Source: Flavobacterium sp.
GTDB taxonomy: Bacteria; Bacteroidota; Bacteroidia; Flavobacteriales; Flavobacteriaceae
Assembly (NCBI GenBank): GCA_008501705.1
Contig: QQUG01000038.1
Span: forward strand, 1 to 48,188
Direction of reading: 5' to 3'
DNA: 48,188 bases
A program made the position numbers and the translations under genes. Shown in pieces: positions 1-7,778 of the stretch. The notes under the pieces were generated by a model, which worked only from the letters and a program-made list of their open reading frames with translations, had not been told where the DNA came from and made no database searches. How positions within the stretch are numbered: position 1 is the first letter of the stretch; each line of letters starts with the position of its first letter.

Positions 1-410
1 CCCACCAGAGCTTCGAACACATTACCATGTATGTTCCCGCCAAATTGTTCGGTGGGAATAGAAGTTTTCAAGAGGCTGATAAGGTTAAGATCGCGTCCCA
101 ATTCATTCAAGTGTTCCCGGCTTACAACCTTGGAGCGCATTTTTGTAAGATAGCCTTCGTCTCCATCTGGGACCTCCATAAATAAATGAGAAGCAATCAC
201 GGCGCCCAACATAGCATCTCCAAGGAATTCCAGGCGTTCGTAGTTTTGTCGTACGCCGTTACTATTTTTCTCGTTCATGGATCGATGCGTGAATGCCTCC
301 TCGTAAATGGTGATGTCTTTAGGTTTGAACCCGAGTATTTTTTTAATAGTAACAAAAAAATCCCCGTCCTTTTCAGTACGAGGATTGAATATGTCTTTAA
401 TTGAAGCCAT
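1..410 (-). CDS. rnc: Ribonuclease III, N-terminal part (cut by window edge)
   Basis: Double-strand-specific endoribonuclease that processes rRNA precursors and structured mRNAs in the cytoplasm. The reverse strand reads from an ATG at 410 (MASIKDIFNPRTEK) for 136 codons without a stop to the window edge, so the C-terminal dsRNA-binding domain lies outside. The family signature is visible at about residues 60-70 as ERLEFLGDAML, with the conserved Glu and Asp of the metal site; upstream is the typical 'E.AFTHRS' segment. It lies 9 nt downstream of the fabF stop codon, so acpP, fabF and rnc look like one operon, a common arrangement. The identification is secure; only the length is unknown. Confidence 0.93.
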   Translation of the reverse strand, partial: MASIKDIFNPRTEKDGDFFVTIKKILGFKPKDITIYEEAFTHRSMNEKNSNGVRQNYERLEFLGDAMLGAVIASHLFMEVPDGDEGYLTKMRSKVVSREHLNELGRDLNLISLLKTSIPTEQFGGNIHGNVFEALV

Positions 411-419
411 TTACATGGG

Positions 420-1673
420 TTAGTCTTCGATCTTCCTGAAAAGTACACAGGCATTATGACCTCCAAATCCGAAGGTATTGCTCATGGCCACTTTAATTTC
501 CCGTTTTTGCGCGGTATTTAAAGTTAAATTAAGGGAAGGATCTATTTCCTCATCAACGGTCGTATGATTAATGGTAGGGGGAACAATACTGTGTTGCATT
601 GCCAGAATGGAAGCAATCGCTTCTATTGCACCTGCTGCTCCCAGCAGATGACCCGTCATCGACTTGGTAGAGTTTATATTTATATTTTTAGCGTGTTCTC
701 CGAAAACGGCAGTGATCGCTTTAAGTTCGGCTACATCTCCAAGTGGGGTTGCCGTTCCGTGGGTATTAATTGCATCAACATCGGAAGGCTCCATATTGGC
801 ATCCTTAAGGCAGTTGATCATTACCCTTTCAACTCCAATTCCATCGGGGTGTGGGGCCGTCATATGATAAGCATCACTCGACATTCCACCTCCTACTACT
901 TCGGCATATATTTTTGCTCCCCGTTTTTTGGCGTGTTCATATTCTTCAAGGATAAGTGCTCCTGCGCCTTCACCTAGTACAAATCCATCCCTGGTAGCAT
1001 CGAATGGTCTGGATGCGGTCTCAGGACTATCGTTCCTGGTGGAAAGAGCGTGCATAGCGTTGAACCCTCCCATTCCGGCCTGGGTTACCGCAGCTTCACT
1101 TCCTCCTGTAACTATGATATCACATTGTCCCAGGCGAATATAATTAAGTGCATCGATCATGGCGTTCGCCGAAGATGCACATGCAGAGACTGTAGTATAA
1201 TTTGGGCCCATTAATCCATGCTTGATGGAGATATTACCTGGAGCAATATCGGCTATCATTTTCGGAATAAAGAAGGGGTTGAAACGCGGTGTTCCATCCC
1301 CTTCTGCAAAATTTATGACTTCATTCTGAAAGGTCTCAAGGCCTCCAATACCGGCACCCCAGATAACCCCAACACGAAACTTATCAACTTCGTCCAGGTT
1401 TATGCCGGAATCCTTAATGGCTTCATCTGAAGAGACCAGCGCATATTGTGCAAATCTGTCCAGTTTTCTAGCTTCTTTCCTGTCAAAATGGTCTTGTGGA
1501 TCGTAATTTTTAATTTCACAAGCGAATTTTGTTTTGAACTTTTCGGTGTCAAAATAGGTAATTGGCGCGCATCCGCTTCTACCATTTTTCAGACCGTCCC
1601 AATATTGGGAGACGGTGTTACCAATGGGTGTTAGGGCACCAAGACCTGTAACTACAACTCGCTTTAATTCCAT
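420..1673 (-). CDS. fabF: 3-oxoacyl-ACP synthase II (KAS II)
   Basis: Elongating condensing enzyme of type II fatty-acid synthesis: it joins malonyl-ACP to an acyl-ACP with loss of CO2. The 417 residues match the family length. The catalytic triad is visible: Cys165 in VSACASSANAM, His305 in NTHGTATPLGD and His342 in STKSMTGHLLGAAG (with Lys337). The start MELKRVVVTGLGALTPIG is the usual N terminus. It lies 13 nt after acpP and 9 nt before rnc on the same strand, so it is presumably cotranscribed with its substrate carrier from the acpP promoter. Nothing is truncated. Confidence 0.97.
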   Translation of the reverse strand: MELKRVVVTGLGALTPIGNTVSQYWDGLKNGRSGCAPITYFDTEKFKTKFACEIKNYDPQDHFDRKEARKLDRFAQYALVSSDEAIKDSGINLDEVDKFRVGVIWGAGIGGLETFQNEVINFAEGDGTPRFNPFFIPKMIADIAPGNISIKHGLMGPNYTTVSACASSANAMIDALNYIRLGQCDIIVTGGSEAAVTQAGMGGFNAMHALSTRNDSPETASRPFDATRDGFVLGEGAGALILEEYEHAKKRGAKIYAEVVGGGMSSDAYHMTAPHPDGIGVERVMINCLKDANMEPSDVDAINTHGTATPLGDVAELKAITAVFGEHAKNININSTKSMTGHLLGAAGAIEAIASILAMQHSIVPPTINHTTVDEEIDPSLNLTLNTAQKREIKVAMSNTFGFGGHNACVLFRKIED

Positions 1674-1686
1674 ACGGAAGTGTTTT

Positions 1687-1920
1687 TTACTTAGCCTCTT
1701 CTATATAGGAAATAGCCTGACCAACTGTGGCTATATTTTCGGCTTGATCGTCCGGGATCTGAATGTCGAATTCTTTTTCAAATTCCATGATAAGCTCAAC
1801 GGTATCAAGGGAATCTGCCCCAAGGTCGTTGGTGAAGCTAGCTTCATTTACTACTTCGTTTTCGTCAACGCCTAATTTGTCTACGATGATTGCTTTTACT
1901 CTTGATGCAATGTCTGACAT
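1687..1920 (-). CDS. acpP: Acyl carrier protein
   Basis: Carries growing acyl chains on a 4'-phosphopantetheine arm during fatty-acid synthesis. The protein is 77 residues and acidic, with the canonical DSLDTVEL motif; Ser37 is the expected attachment site. It is the first gene of the acpP-fabF-rnc operon. A good Bacteroidetes -7 element lies about 30 nt upstream of the start. Start ATG at 1920 gives the normal N terminus [11 protein letters not shown]. No anomaly seen. Confidence 0.97.
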   Translation of the reverse strand: MSDIASRVKAIIVDKLGVDENEVVNEASFTNDLGADSLDTVELIMEFEKEFDIQIPDDQAENIATVGQAISYIEEAK

Positions 1921-1950
1921 AATGTTTGATTTTAAAATTTAATTAAGTGG

Positions 1951-1981
1951 CAAAAATAAAATATTTTAATTTAAAACCCCA
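1951..1981 (-). promoter_or_regulatory. Promoter of acpP operon
   Basis: On the minus strand a TATTTTTG -7 element (TAnnTTTG consensus) lies at 1951-1958, about 30 nt before the acpP start. A TG at 1980-1981, 21 nt further upstream, is an acceptable but weak -33 element. Assigned by sequence match only. Confidence 0.5.
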
Positions 1982-2017
1982 CTTTAACTAATAAATGTGA
2001 TTACCAATTTAACAATT

Positions 2018-2052
2018 TTTGAGCGAAGTAAAACTCCTTTGCCGTACTTTTG
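2018..2052 (+). promoter_or_regulatory. Promoter of purN-rnhA
   Basis: TTTG at 2018-2021, 23 nt, then TACTTTTG at 2045-2052, matching the Bacteroidetes consensus TTTG-N17-23-TAnnTTTG. The purN ATG follows 40 nt later. It is divergent from the acpP promoter within the same 172-nt intergenic region. Confidence 0.6.
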
Positions 2053-2092
2053 TTATTTATAATAGACTTCTCTGAACAACGAACCTTACAGA

Positions 2093-2674
2093 ATGAAGAA
2101 ACGCATAGCGATTTTTGCCTCGGGTAGCGGTACCAATGCCCAAAACATTATCCAATACTTTAAATCGTCTCCTGTTGGAGAAGTTGTTCTTGTCCTCTCA
2201 AACAAGAGGCATGCCAAGGTGCTGGAACGAGCTGAAAATGAAGATATTAAATCTTTACACTTTGATAAAGAGGACTTATTTAGTGAAAATGGTGTGTTAA
2301 GAATTTTGGAGAAAGCCGGGATCGATTTTATTGTCCTGGCTGGGTTTTTACTGAAGTTTCCTGAAATAATACTCAACAGCTATCCCAATAAAGTGATTAA
2401 CATACATCCTGCCCTGCTTCCCGCTTACGGTGGTAAAGGAATGTATGGAAGGCATGTGCACGAGGCAGTGATCAATAATGGTGAACAGCAAAGCGGAATT
2501 ACGATCCATTATGTAAATGAAGCCTATGATGAAGGTGCTATTATCTTTCAGGCCACCACAGATATTTCGGAAGGAGATACACCTGAATCCCTGGCAGAAA
2601 AAATCCATGCTCTGGAATATCAGCACTTTCCGAAGGTGATCGAGCAGCTACTAACTTCAGAAGAAAATGGCTAA
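2093..2674 (+). CDS. purN: Phosphoribosylglycinamide formyltransferase
   Basis: Third step of de novo purine synthesis: transfers a formyl group from 10-formyl-THF to GAR. The 193 residues are the usual length. The N-terminal phosphate-binding segment ASGSGTNAQNI is at about 9-19. Catalytic residues Asn103 and His105 are in NIHPALLPAYGG, and Asp146 is in YDEGAII. The gene is divergent from acpP and overlaps the following rnhA by 8 nt, so the two are translationally coupled. purF, another purine gene, lies 1.7 kb downstream, giving a loose purine cluster. Confidence 0.96.
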   Translation: MKKRIAIFASGSGTNAQNIIQYFKSSPVGEVVLVLSNKRHAKVLERAENEDIKSLHFDKEDLFSENGVLRILEKAGIDFIVLAGFLLKFPEIILNSYPNKVINIHPALLPAYGGKGMYGRHVHEAVINNGEQQSGITIHYVNEAYDEGAIIFQATTDISEGDTPESLAEKIHALEYQHFPKVIEQLLTSEENG

Positions 2675-3305
2675 AAAAGAGAAATTCTATGTGGTTTGGT
2701 ATGGAAATCCCGCTGGTATCTTCGGGAGCTGGGAGGAATGCCAACGCTCTATTAAGGGAGTAAAAGGCGCACAATACATGTCTTTCGACAGTTTTGCTGA
2801 AGCCAAAAAAGCATACAATAAAGAATACGCAGACTATAAAGGGAAAAACGCGAAAAAGAAGAAAAGCCTAACTTCAGAAGAAAAAAAGAAAATAGGAGAA
2901 CCTAATCTTTATTCCATTGCTGTGGATGCAGCTTCGAGCGGAAATCCCGGGAAGATGGAATACAGAGGCGTAGACACACAGACCCATGAACAGCTTTTTC
3001 ACCAGGGGCCTTTCTGGGAAGGCACCAATAATGTGGGCGAATTTTTAGCGCTTGTTCACGGTATCGCTTACCTGAAGGAGAAGAATAGTGACAGAATGAT
3101 CTACAGCGACAGCAGGATCGCTATTGGCTGGGTAAAGAAAAAAAAGTGCAATACGAAATTGAAAAGAACATCGAAAAACGAAACGCTTTTCAAGCTAATC
3201 GCGAGAGCCGAGGCCTGGCTAAAAAAGAACGATTTTAAAACCCACATATTGAAATGGGAAACCAAAGCATGGGGTGAAATTCCAGCCGATTTCGGCCGTA
3301 AGTGA
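2667..3305 (+). CDS. rnhA: Viroplasmin-domain ribonuclease H1
   Basis: Degrades the RNA strand of RNA-DNA hybrids. Residues about 5-50 form a viroplasmin/Cauli_VI hybrid-binding domain (FYVVWYGNPAGIFGSW, then SIKGVKGAQYMSF and the AEAKKAY tail). A lysine-rich linker (about 58-76) follows, and then a catalytic RNase H fold. The four acidic residues are present: Asp87 (AVDAASSGNPG), Glu125 (NNVGEFLAL), Asp148 (IYSDSRIA) and Asp208 (IPADFGRK). Length is 212 aa. The start codon overlaps the end of purN by 8 nt (ATGGCTAA), implying coupled translation. The viroplasmin fusion is common in Bacteroidetes. Confidence 0.93.
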   Translation: MAKKEKFYVVWYGNPAGIFGSWEECQRSIKGVKGAQYMSFDSFAEAKKAYNKEYADYKGKNAKKKKSLTSEEKKKIGEPNLYSIAVDAASSGNPGKMEYRGVDTQTHEQLFHQGPFWEGTNNVGEFLALVHGIAYLKEKNSDRMIYSDSRIAIGWVKKKKCNTKLKRTSKNETLFKLIARAEAWLKKNDFKTHILKWETKAWGEIPADFGRK

Positions 3306-3341
3306 TCTCGTGTTTCGAGTACATTATTTTAATAAAAAACG

Positions 3342-3349
3342 TATCTTTG
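3342..3349 (+). promoter_or_regulatory. -7 promoter element of PfkB kinase gene
   Basis: TATCTTTG matches TAnnTTTG exactly and lies 22 nt before the ATG of the kinase gene. No convincing -33 TTG is seen at the right distance, so only the -7 element is supported. Confidence 0.45.
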
Positions 3350-3371
3350 CATCTTTCAAAACAAGCCCTTT

Positions 3372-4295
3372 ATGAGTAAACTGGTAATCGTTGGAACTGT
3401 CGCGTTCGACGCCATTGAAACCCCTTTTGGGAAAACAGATAAGATCCTGGGAGGAGCAGCCACGTTTATCGGTCTGTCTGCCGCACAATGCGGTGCTGAA
3501 GGTGCTATCGTTTCGGTAGTGGGAGGAGATTTCCCCAGACATTATATAGACATGTTCGTGGAAAGAGGCCTGGATGTAGCAGGTCTCGAAATCATTGAAA
3601 CAGGAAAAACCTTCTTCTGGAGTGGAAAATATCATAACGATATGAATTCACGGGACACCATCACCACAGAGCTCAATGTGCTTGAATCTTTCAACCCTGT
3701 AGTTCCCGATAATTATACAAATGCTGAGGTTGTGATGTTAGGCAATCTGCATCCCATGGTACAACTTGGGGTGATCGAACAAATGGCAGATCCAAAACTC
3801 ATTATACTCGATACAATGAATTTCTGGATGGACAATACCCTTGCCGAGCTGATGAATGTTATTTCGAAAGTTGACGTGATCACTATAAATGATCAAGAGG
3901 CACGACAATTAACCGGAGAATATTCGTTGGTTGTTGCAGCGAGAAAGATCATGGAAATGGGGCCGGATTATGTGGTTATAAAAAAAGGAGAGCACGGAGC
4001 GTTGCTATTTCAAGGCAACGATATATTTTTCGCCCCGGCATTACCCCTTGAAGAGGTCTTCGACCCAACGGGAGCAGGAGACACTTTTGCAGGAGGATTT
4101 GCAGGCTATTTGGCCAAAACAGGAGATTACAGTTTTGAAAATATGAAGAATGCCATCATTTACGGATCGGCTCTGGCATCTTTTTGTGTAGAGAAGTTTG
4201 GCACAGAACGTTTGCTTAATCTGTCACCCAAAGAAGTTCATCAGAGACTGAAACAATTTCAGAATCTGACTCAATTTGATATAGAATTAACCTAA
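3372..4295 (+). CDS. PfkB-family carbohydrate/nucleoside kinase
   Basis: Ribokinase-like small-molecule kinase of 307 residues. The second PfkB signature is clear at 231-240 (DPTGAGDTFA), with Asp237 as the likely catalytic base. The N-terminal substrate-side motif is ILGGAATFIGLSA (about 25-37). The substrate cannot be read from the sequence: sugar, adenosine and other nucleoside kinases share this fold. Position just before purF is suggestive of a nucleoside or ribose-related role but does not prove one. An intrinsic terminator separates it from purF. Confidence 0.88.
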   Translation: MSKLVIVGTVAFDAIETPFGKTDKILGGAATFIGLSAAQCGAEGAIVSVVGGDFPRHYIDMFVERGLDVAGLEIIETGKTFFWSGKYHNDMNSRDTITTELNVLESFNPVVPDNYTNAEVVMLGNLHPMVQLGVIEQMADPKLIILDTMNFWMDNTLAELMNVISKVDVITINDQEARQLTGEYSLVVAARKIMEMGPDYVVIKKGEHGALLFQGNDIFFAPALPLEEVFDPTGAGDTFAGGFAGYLAKTGDYSFENMKNAIIYGSALASFCVEKFGTERLLNLSPKEVHQRLKQFQNLTQFDIELT

Positions 4296-4300
4296 CCGCA

Positions 4301-4325
4301 CGCCCTGAAAATTTGGGGCGTTTTT
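4301..4325 (+). terminator. Intrinsic terminator after PfkB kinase
   Basis: Stem CGCCCT (4301-4306) with GGGGCG (4315-4320), 8-nt loop, followed by five T. It begins 5 nt after the kinase stop codon and ends about 20 nt before the purF start, so purF probably relies on read-through or a weak promoter I cannot identify. Confidence 0.7.
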
Positions 4326-4344
4326 GGTTCTTATTACGCATTAC

Positions 4345-6243
4345 ATGAGCGACGCTTTAAAACACGAATGTGGAATTGCCATGATACGGTTACTAAAACC
4401 GTTGGAGTACTACCATAAGAAATATGGAACGGCATTTTATGGGGTGAACAAGATGTACCTCATGATGGAAAAGCAGCACAACCGCGGTCAGGATGGAGCG
4501 GGCTTTGCGAGCATTAAACTAGACGTCTCTCCGGGCGAACGTTATATAAGCAGGGTAAGAAGCAATGCGGCACAGCCCATACAGGATATTTTTTCTCAGA
4601 TAAACGATCGGATCAACACCGAATTTAAGTTACACCCTGAATATATAGGAGATGTAGAGGCTCAAAAAAAGCACATTCCATATATAGGAGAGTTATTGCT
4701 GGGACATGTACGGTACGGGACTTTTGGTATAAATAGTGTTGAAAATGTGCATCCGTTCTTAAGGCAAAATAACTGGATGCACCGAAACCTCATCATTGCA
4801 GGTAATTTTAACATGACCAACACTACGGAGCTCTTCAACAATCTTATCAAACTGGGAATGCATCCGAAGGAAAAAGCAGATACTATAACTGTGATGGAAA
4901 AAATTGGCCATTTCCTGGATGATGCCGTTAGAAAATTATACAAGAAAGCCAAAAGTGGAGGGATGAATAAAATGGAGGCTTCTCCTTTTATTGCCGAAAA
5001 CCTCAACATTGCCAAGATCCTTAAGAAATCTGCTCGCGACTGGGATGGCGGATACACCATGGCCGGTATGTTAGGCCATGGAGATTCTTTCGTGCTTCGG
5101 GATCCGGCAGGGATCAGGCCCGCTTATTTTTACAAGGATGAAGAAGTAGTTGTGATTGCTTCGGAGCGACCTGCTATTCAAACAGTCTTTAATGTACCGT
5201 TTGAAGAGATCGTTGAGATTAAACCGGGACATGCTGTTATTGTAAAGAAGAATGGTAAAGTATCTGAATCTGAAATCCTTAGTCCACTTGAGAGAAAATC
5301 CTGTTCGTTTGAGCGAATTTACTTTTCCCGGGGAAGTGATGCAGAGATCTATCAGGAGCGAAAAGAATTGGGAAGATTGGTGATGCCAAAGGTTTTAGAC
5401 GCCATAGACCGAGATACAGAGAATAGTGTTTTTTCGTTTATTCCGAATACTGCAGAAACCTCGTTTTACGGGATGCTGGATGCGGCCCAGAATGAACTCA
5501 ATAAGCAGAAGAATGATGCTATATTGAAGGAAGGAGCTAAATTAACCAACGAACGCCTGGAAGAAATACAGGCGCACAAGATCCGTACTGAGAAGATTGC
5601 CATAAAGGATGTGAAACTTCGAACTTTCATCACGGAAGATAGTAGTAGGGATGATCTGGTGGCTCATGTTTACGACGTAACCTACGGAGTTGTGAAGCCA
5701 AATGATAATCTGGTAATTATTGATGATAGTATAGTAAGAGGTACTACACTTAAGAAAAGTATACTGAAGATGCTGGACCGTTTAAATCCGAAACAGATCG
5801 TAGTGGTTTCATCGGCCCCGCAAATTCGTTATCCGGATTGTTACGGCATCGACATGGCAAGGCTGGAAGATTTAATCGCATTTCAGGCGGCCCTGCAATT
5901 ACATAGGGAACGAGGAACCTATGGTATAGTGGAGGAGATCTATAAGAAGGCAAAAATAGAATTGGATAACACCAGTGAAAAGCCAGAGAATCATGTTAAG
6001 GAATTGTACGCACCGTTTAGTGACGAAGAACTATCCGATAAAATAGCCGAGATCATAAGTGATAATGAAATCAGGGCCAAGGTAAAGGTGATTTTCCAAT
6101 CGGTGGAAGATCTGCACAAGGCCTGTCCGAAGAATTTGGGCGACTGGTATTTCACGGGAGATTATCCTACCGAAGGAGGTAAAAAAGTGGTGAACAGGGC
6201 CTATGTTCATTTCTTCGAAGGCAATCCGGAACGAGCTTATTAA
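4345..6243 (+). CDS. purF: Amidophosphoribosyltransferase, long Bacteroidetes form
   Basis: First committed step of purine synthesis: PRPP plus glutamine gives phosphoribosylamine. I choose ATG 4345 (MSDALKHECGIA), leaving a short propeptide before the N-terminal nucleophile Cys9; an upstream TTG (4324) would sit in the T-run of the preceding terminator. N-terminal class II glutaminase domain: RGQDGAGFAS, GHVRYGTFG. C-terminal phosphoribosyltransferase domain: the PRPP-binding loop VIIDDSIVRGTT has its Asp pair at 460-461. The 632 residues are longer than the roughly 505 of the E. coli enzyme, with extra segments in both domains, typical of this phylum. It is the last core gene before the accessory island. 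Confidence 0.95.
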   Translation: MSDALKHECGIAMIRLLKPLEYYHKKYGTAFYGVNKMYLMMEKQHNRGQDGAGFASIKLDVSPGERYISRVRSNAAQPIQDIFSQINDRINTEFKLHPEYIGDVEAQKKHIPYIGELLLGHVRYGTFGINSVENVHPFLRQNNWMHRNLIIAGNFNMTNTTELFNNLIKLGMHPKEKADTITVMEKIGHFLDDAVRKLYKKAKSGGMNKMEASPFIAENLNIAKILKKSARDWDGGYTMAGMLGHGDSFVLRDPAGIRPAYFYKDEEVVVIASERPAIQTVFNVPFEEIVEIKPGHAVIVKKNGKVSESEILSPLERKSCSFERIYFSRGSDAEIYQERKELGRLVMPKVLDAIDRDTENSVFSFIPNTAETSFYGMLDAAQNELNKQKNDAILKEGAKLTNERLEEIQAHKIRTEKIAIKDVKLRTFITEDSSRDDLVAHVYDVTYGVVKPNDNLVIIDDSIVRGTTLKKSILKMLDRLNPKQIVVVSSAPQIRYPDCYGIDMARLEDLIAFQAALQLHRERGTYGIVEEIYKKAKIELDNTSEKPENHVKELYAPFSDEELSDKIAEIISDNEIRAKVKVIFQSVEDLHKACPKNLGDWYFTGDYPTEGGKKVVNRAYVHFFEGNPERAY

Positions 6244-6330
6244 ACTGTTAAAAAACTGCCTAAATAAGGCCGAATCTTGCACTTTAACGATTTTTACGAA
6301 AGCTTTGTCTAAAAGTAGGAAAACTCTGAT

Positions 6331-6358
6331 TTTGGTATAGATATTTACTCTATATTTG
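6331..6358 (+). promoter_or_regulatory. Promoter-like element of repeat leader, copy 1
   Basis: TTTG at 6331-6334, 16 nt, then TATATTTG at 6351-6358, an exact TAnnTTTG match. The same pair occurs in copy 2 (8594-8620), within an otherwise less well conserved stretch. Transcription would begin at about 6365, at the start of the conserved hairpin block. Inference from motif and conservation. Confidence 0.55.
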
Positions 6359-6363
6359 ACTCA

Positions 6364-6439
6364 TACCATAGCATAAGTAGGTTAAGTTCATGGTAAGATT
6401 TGGGGCAAAAAAGGTAAACACTTGTTTACCTTTTTTTTT
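6364..6439 (+). ncRNA. Candidate small RNA with intrinsic terminator, copy 1
   Basis: A transcript starting just after the TATATTTG box would fold into two hairpins. The first pairs TACCAT (6364-6369) with ATGGTA (6390-6395). The second pairs GGTAAAC (6413-6419) with GTTTACC (6424-6430) and is followed by nine T (6431-6439), a textbook terminator. The resulting RNA would be about 75 nt. The block 6363-6419 is identical to 8625-8681 except for two single-base indels in A runs. A longer foldback encloses the terminator: GATTTGGG (6397-6404) can pair with CCCAAATC (6442-6449). No recognised RNA family. Confidence 0.45.
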
Positions 6440-6476
6440 GGCCCAAATCCAAGGGGTGGCGAGGAGCGCAAGCGAC

Positions 6477-7190
6477 GAGCCGTTTTCCATTTCCCACTGC
6501 TCTTGTTTACCTTATCGGGTAGTTAAAGGAGCCTTGCCATAACGAGCCGTTTTCAATTCCCCAGTACTCACGTTTACCTAATCAGGTGGTGAAAGGAGCC
6601 TTGCCATAACGAGCCGTTTTCAATTCCCCAGTACTCACGTTTACCTAATCAGGTGGTGAAAGGAGCCTTGCCATAACGAGCCGTTTTCCATTTCCCACTG
6701 CTCTTGTTTACCTTATCGGGTAGTTAAAGGAGCCTTGCCATAACGAGCCGTTTTCCATTTCCCACTGCTCTTGTTTACCTTATCGGGTAGTTAAAGGAGC
6801 CTTGCCATAACGAGCCGTTTTCCATTTCCCACTGCTCTTGTTTACCTTATCGGGTAGTTAAAGGAGCCTTGCCATAACGAGCCGTTTTCCATTTCCCACT
6901 GCTCTTGTTTACCTTATCGGGTAGTTAAAGGAGCCTTGCCATAACGAGCCGTTTTCCATTTCCCACTGCTCTTGTTTACCTTATCGGGTAGTTAAAGGAG
7001 CCTTATCATAGCAATCCGTTTTCAATCCACACTTCTCTTATTTACCCAATTAAATGGTGAAAGAGCCATGCCATAATTAGCCGTTTTCAATTCCCCAGTA
7101 ATCACGTTTACCTAATCAGGTGGTGAAAGGAACCTTGCCATAACGATCCGTATTGATTCCCCAGTACTCACGTTTACCTTATTAAATGTT
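6477..7190 (+). repeat. Tandem array of 67-bp units (about 11), copy 1
   Basis: Units beginning GAGCCGTTTT start at 6477, 6544, 6611, 6678, 6745, 6812, 6879 and 6946, spaced exactly 67 bp. Three diverged units follow at 7013, 7078 (after a 65-bp step) and 7145 (partial). There are two sequence types. Type A (6477, 6678-6946) contains TTGTTTACCTTATCGGGTAG; type B (6544, 6611, and loosely 7078 and 7145) contains CACGTTTACCTAATCAGGTG. Every complete unit carries TTTACC followed about 10 nt later by a partly complementary GGT/AAA segment, so each could form a small hairpin. The period is not a multiple of three and stops occur, so it is not coding. There are no unique spacers as in CRISPR. Confidence 0.9.
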
Positions 7191-7258
7191 AGCTAAAATA
7201 GGTATGAAAATTTGTATATGATTCATATTTGGTGTTAATTTACATCAAAATATTAATT

Positions 7259-7498
7259 ATGTCTAGGCAAAGTATATCGTTCACAGAACCTAATGATCAA
7301 TGGCTGAAAAGTCAAGTTGAACAAAAAGAATATTCAAGCAAGAGTGAGCTTGTGAATGACTTGATAAGACAAGCTCGCAAGCAACAAGTACAAATTGATT
7401 GGGTTAGAGCGAAACTTGAGCGTGCTGAAAAAAGTGGCTTTACTGATGATACTAAGGAGCAAATTCTAAAGCAATCAAAGTCATCTCTGAATGGCTAA
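7259..7498 (+). CDS. ParD-type antitoxin (ribbon-helix-helix)
   Basis: 79-residue antitoxin partner of the downstream ParE-like toxin. The N terminus MSRQSISFTEPNDQWLKSQV followed by YSSKSELVNDLIRQA is the ParD ribbon-helix-helix pattern (strand, helix, SxSE-type helix start). The charged C-terminal half (KLERAEKSGFTDDTKEQ) would wrap the toxin. I prefer ATG 7259 over an upstream TTG at 7229 because it gives the usual ParD N terminus. It overlaps parE by 8 nt, typical for TA pairs, and such antitoxins usually repress their own promoter. It begins about 70 bp after the end of the 67-bp repeat array. Confidence 0.85.
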   Translation: MSRQSISFTEPNDQWLKSQVEQKEYSSKSELVNDLIRQARKQQVQIDWVRAKLERAEKSGFTDDTKEQILKQSKSSLNG

Positions 7499-7778
7499 AT
7501 ACAGATTAAGTAACCTCGCCAAAGAAGATTTGATACGAATTCATCAGTTCGGAATTGAAAAATTTGGAATGAGGCAAGCCGATAATTATTTCTATTCATT
7601 CTATGAACATTTTGATATGATAGCGGAAAGACCATATTCATATGAATCGGTTGATTTCATGAAAACAGGATATCGTCGATGTGTTTGTGGTTCGGATAGT
7701 ATTTACTTTAAAGTGAACGAGGGAATTATTGATATAATGTCGATTATCGGAAAGCAAGATCTGAACAATATTTTGTAA
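7491..7778 (+). CDS. ParE-type toxin (RelE/ParE superfamily)
   Basis: 95-residue toxin of the RelE/ParE fold. Recognisable family pattern: YRLSNLAKEDLIRIHQFGIEKFG at the start, then RPYSYESVDFMKTGYRRCVCGSDSIYFKV, then IIDIMSIIGKQD at the end. ParE members poison DNA gyrase, while RelE members cleave mRNA; the pairing with a ParD-type antitoxin favours ParE. Start ATG 7491 overlaps the antitoxin stop by 8 nt. The gene is intact. TA pairs are frequent in accessory islands such as this one. Confidence 0.85.
   Translation: MAKYRLSNLAKEDLIRIHQFGIEKFGMRQADNYFYSFYEHFDMIAERPYSYESVDFMKTGYRRCVCGSDSIYFKVNEGIIDIMSIIGKQDLNNIL

Noticed and set aside
564-977. Antisense frames within fabF
   Set aside because: Shadow of a high-confidence gene; the products lack any family pattern.
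6397-6449. Hairpin as ordinary purF terminator only
   Set aside because: It may stop purF transcripts, but it is 150 nt downstream, has its own promoter-like box and is duplicated at 8658-8712 without any purF, so this does not explain it.
6477-7190. CRISPR array
   Set aside because: Units are contiguous direct repeats of 67 bp with no unique spacers between them, and no cas gene is nearby.
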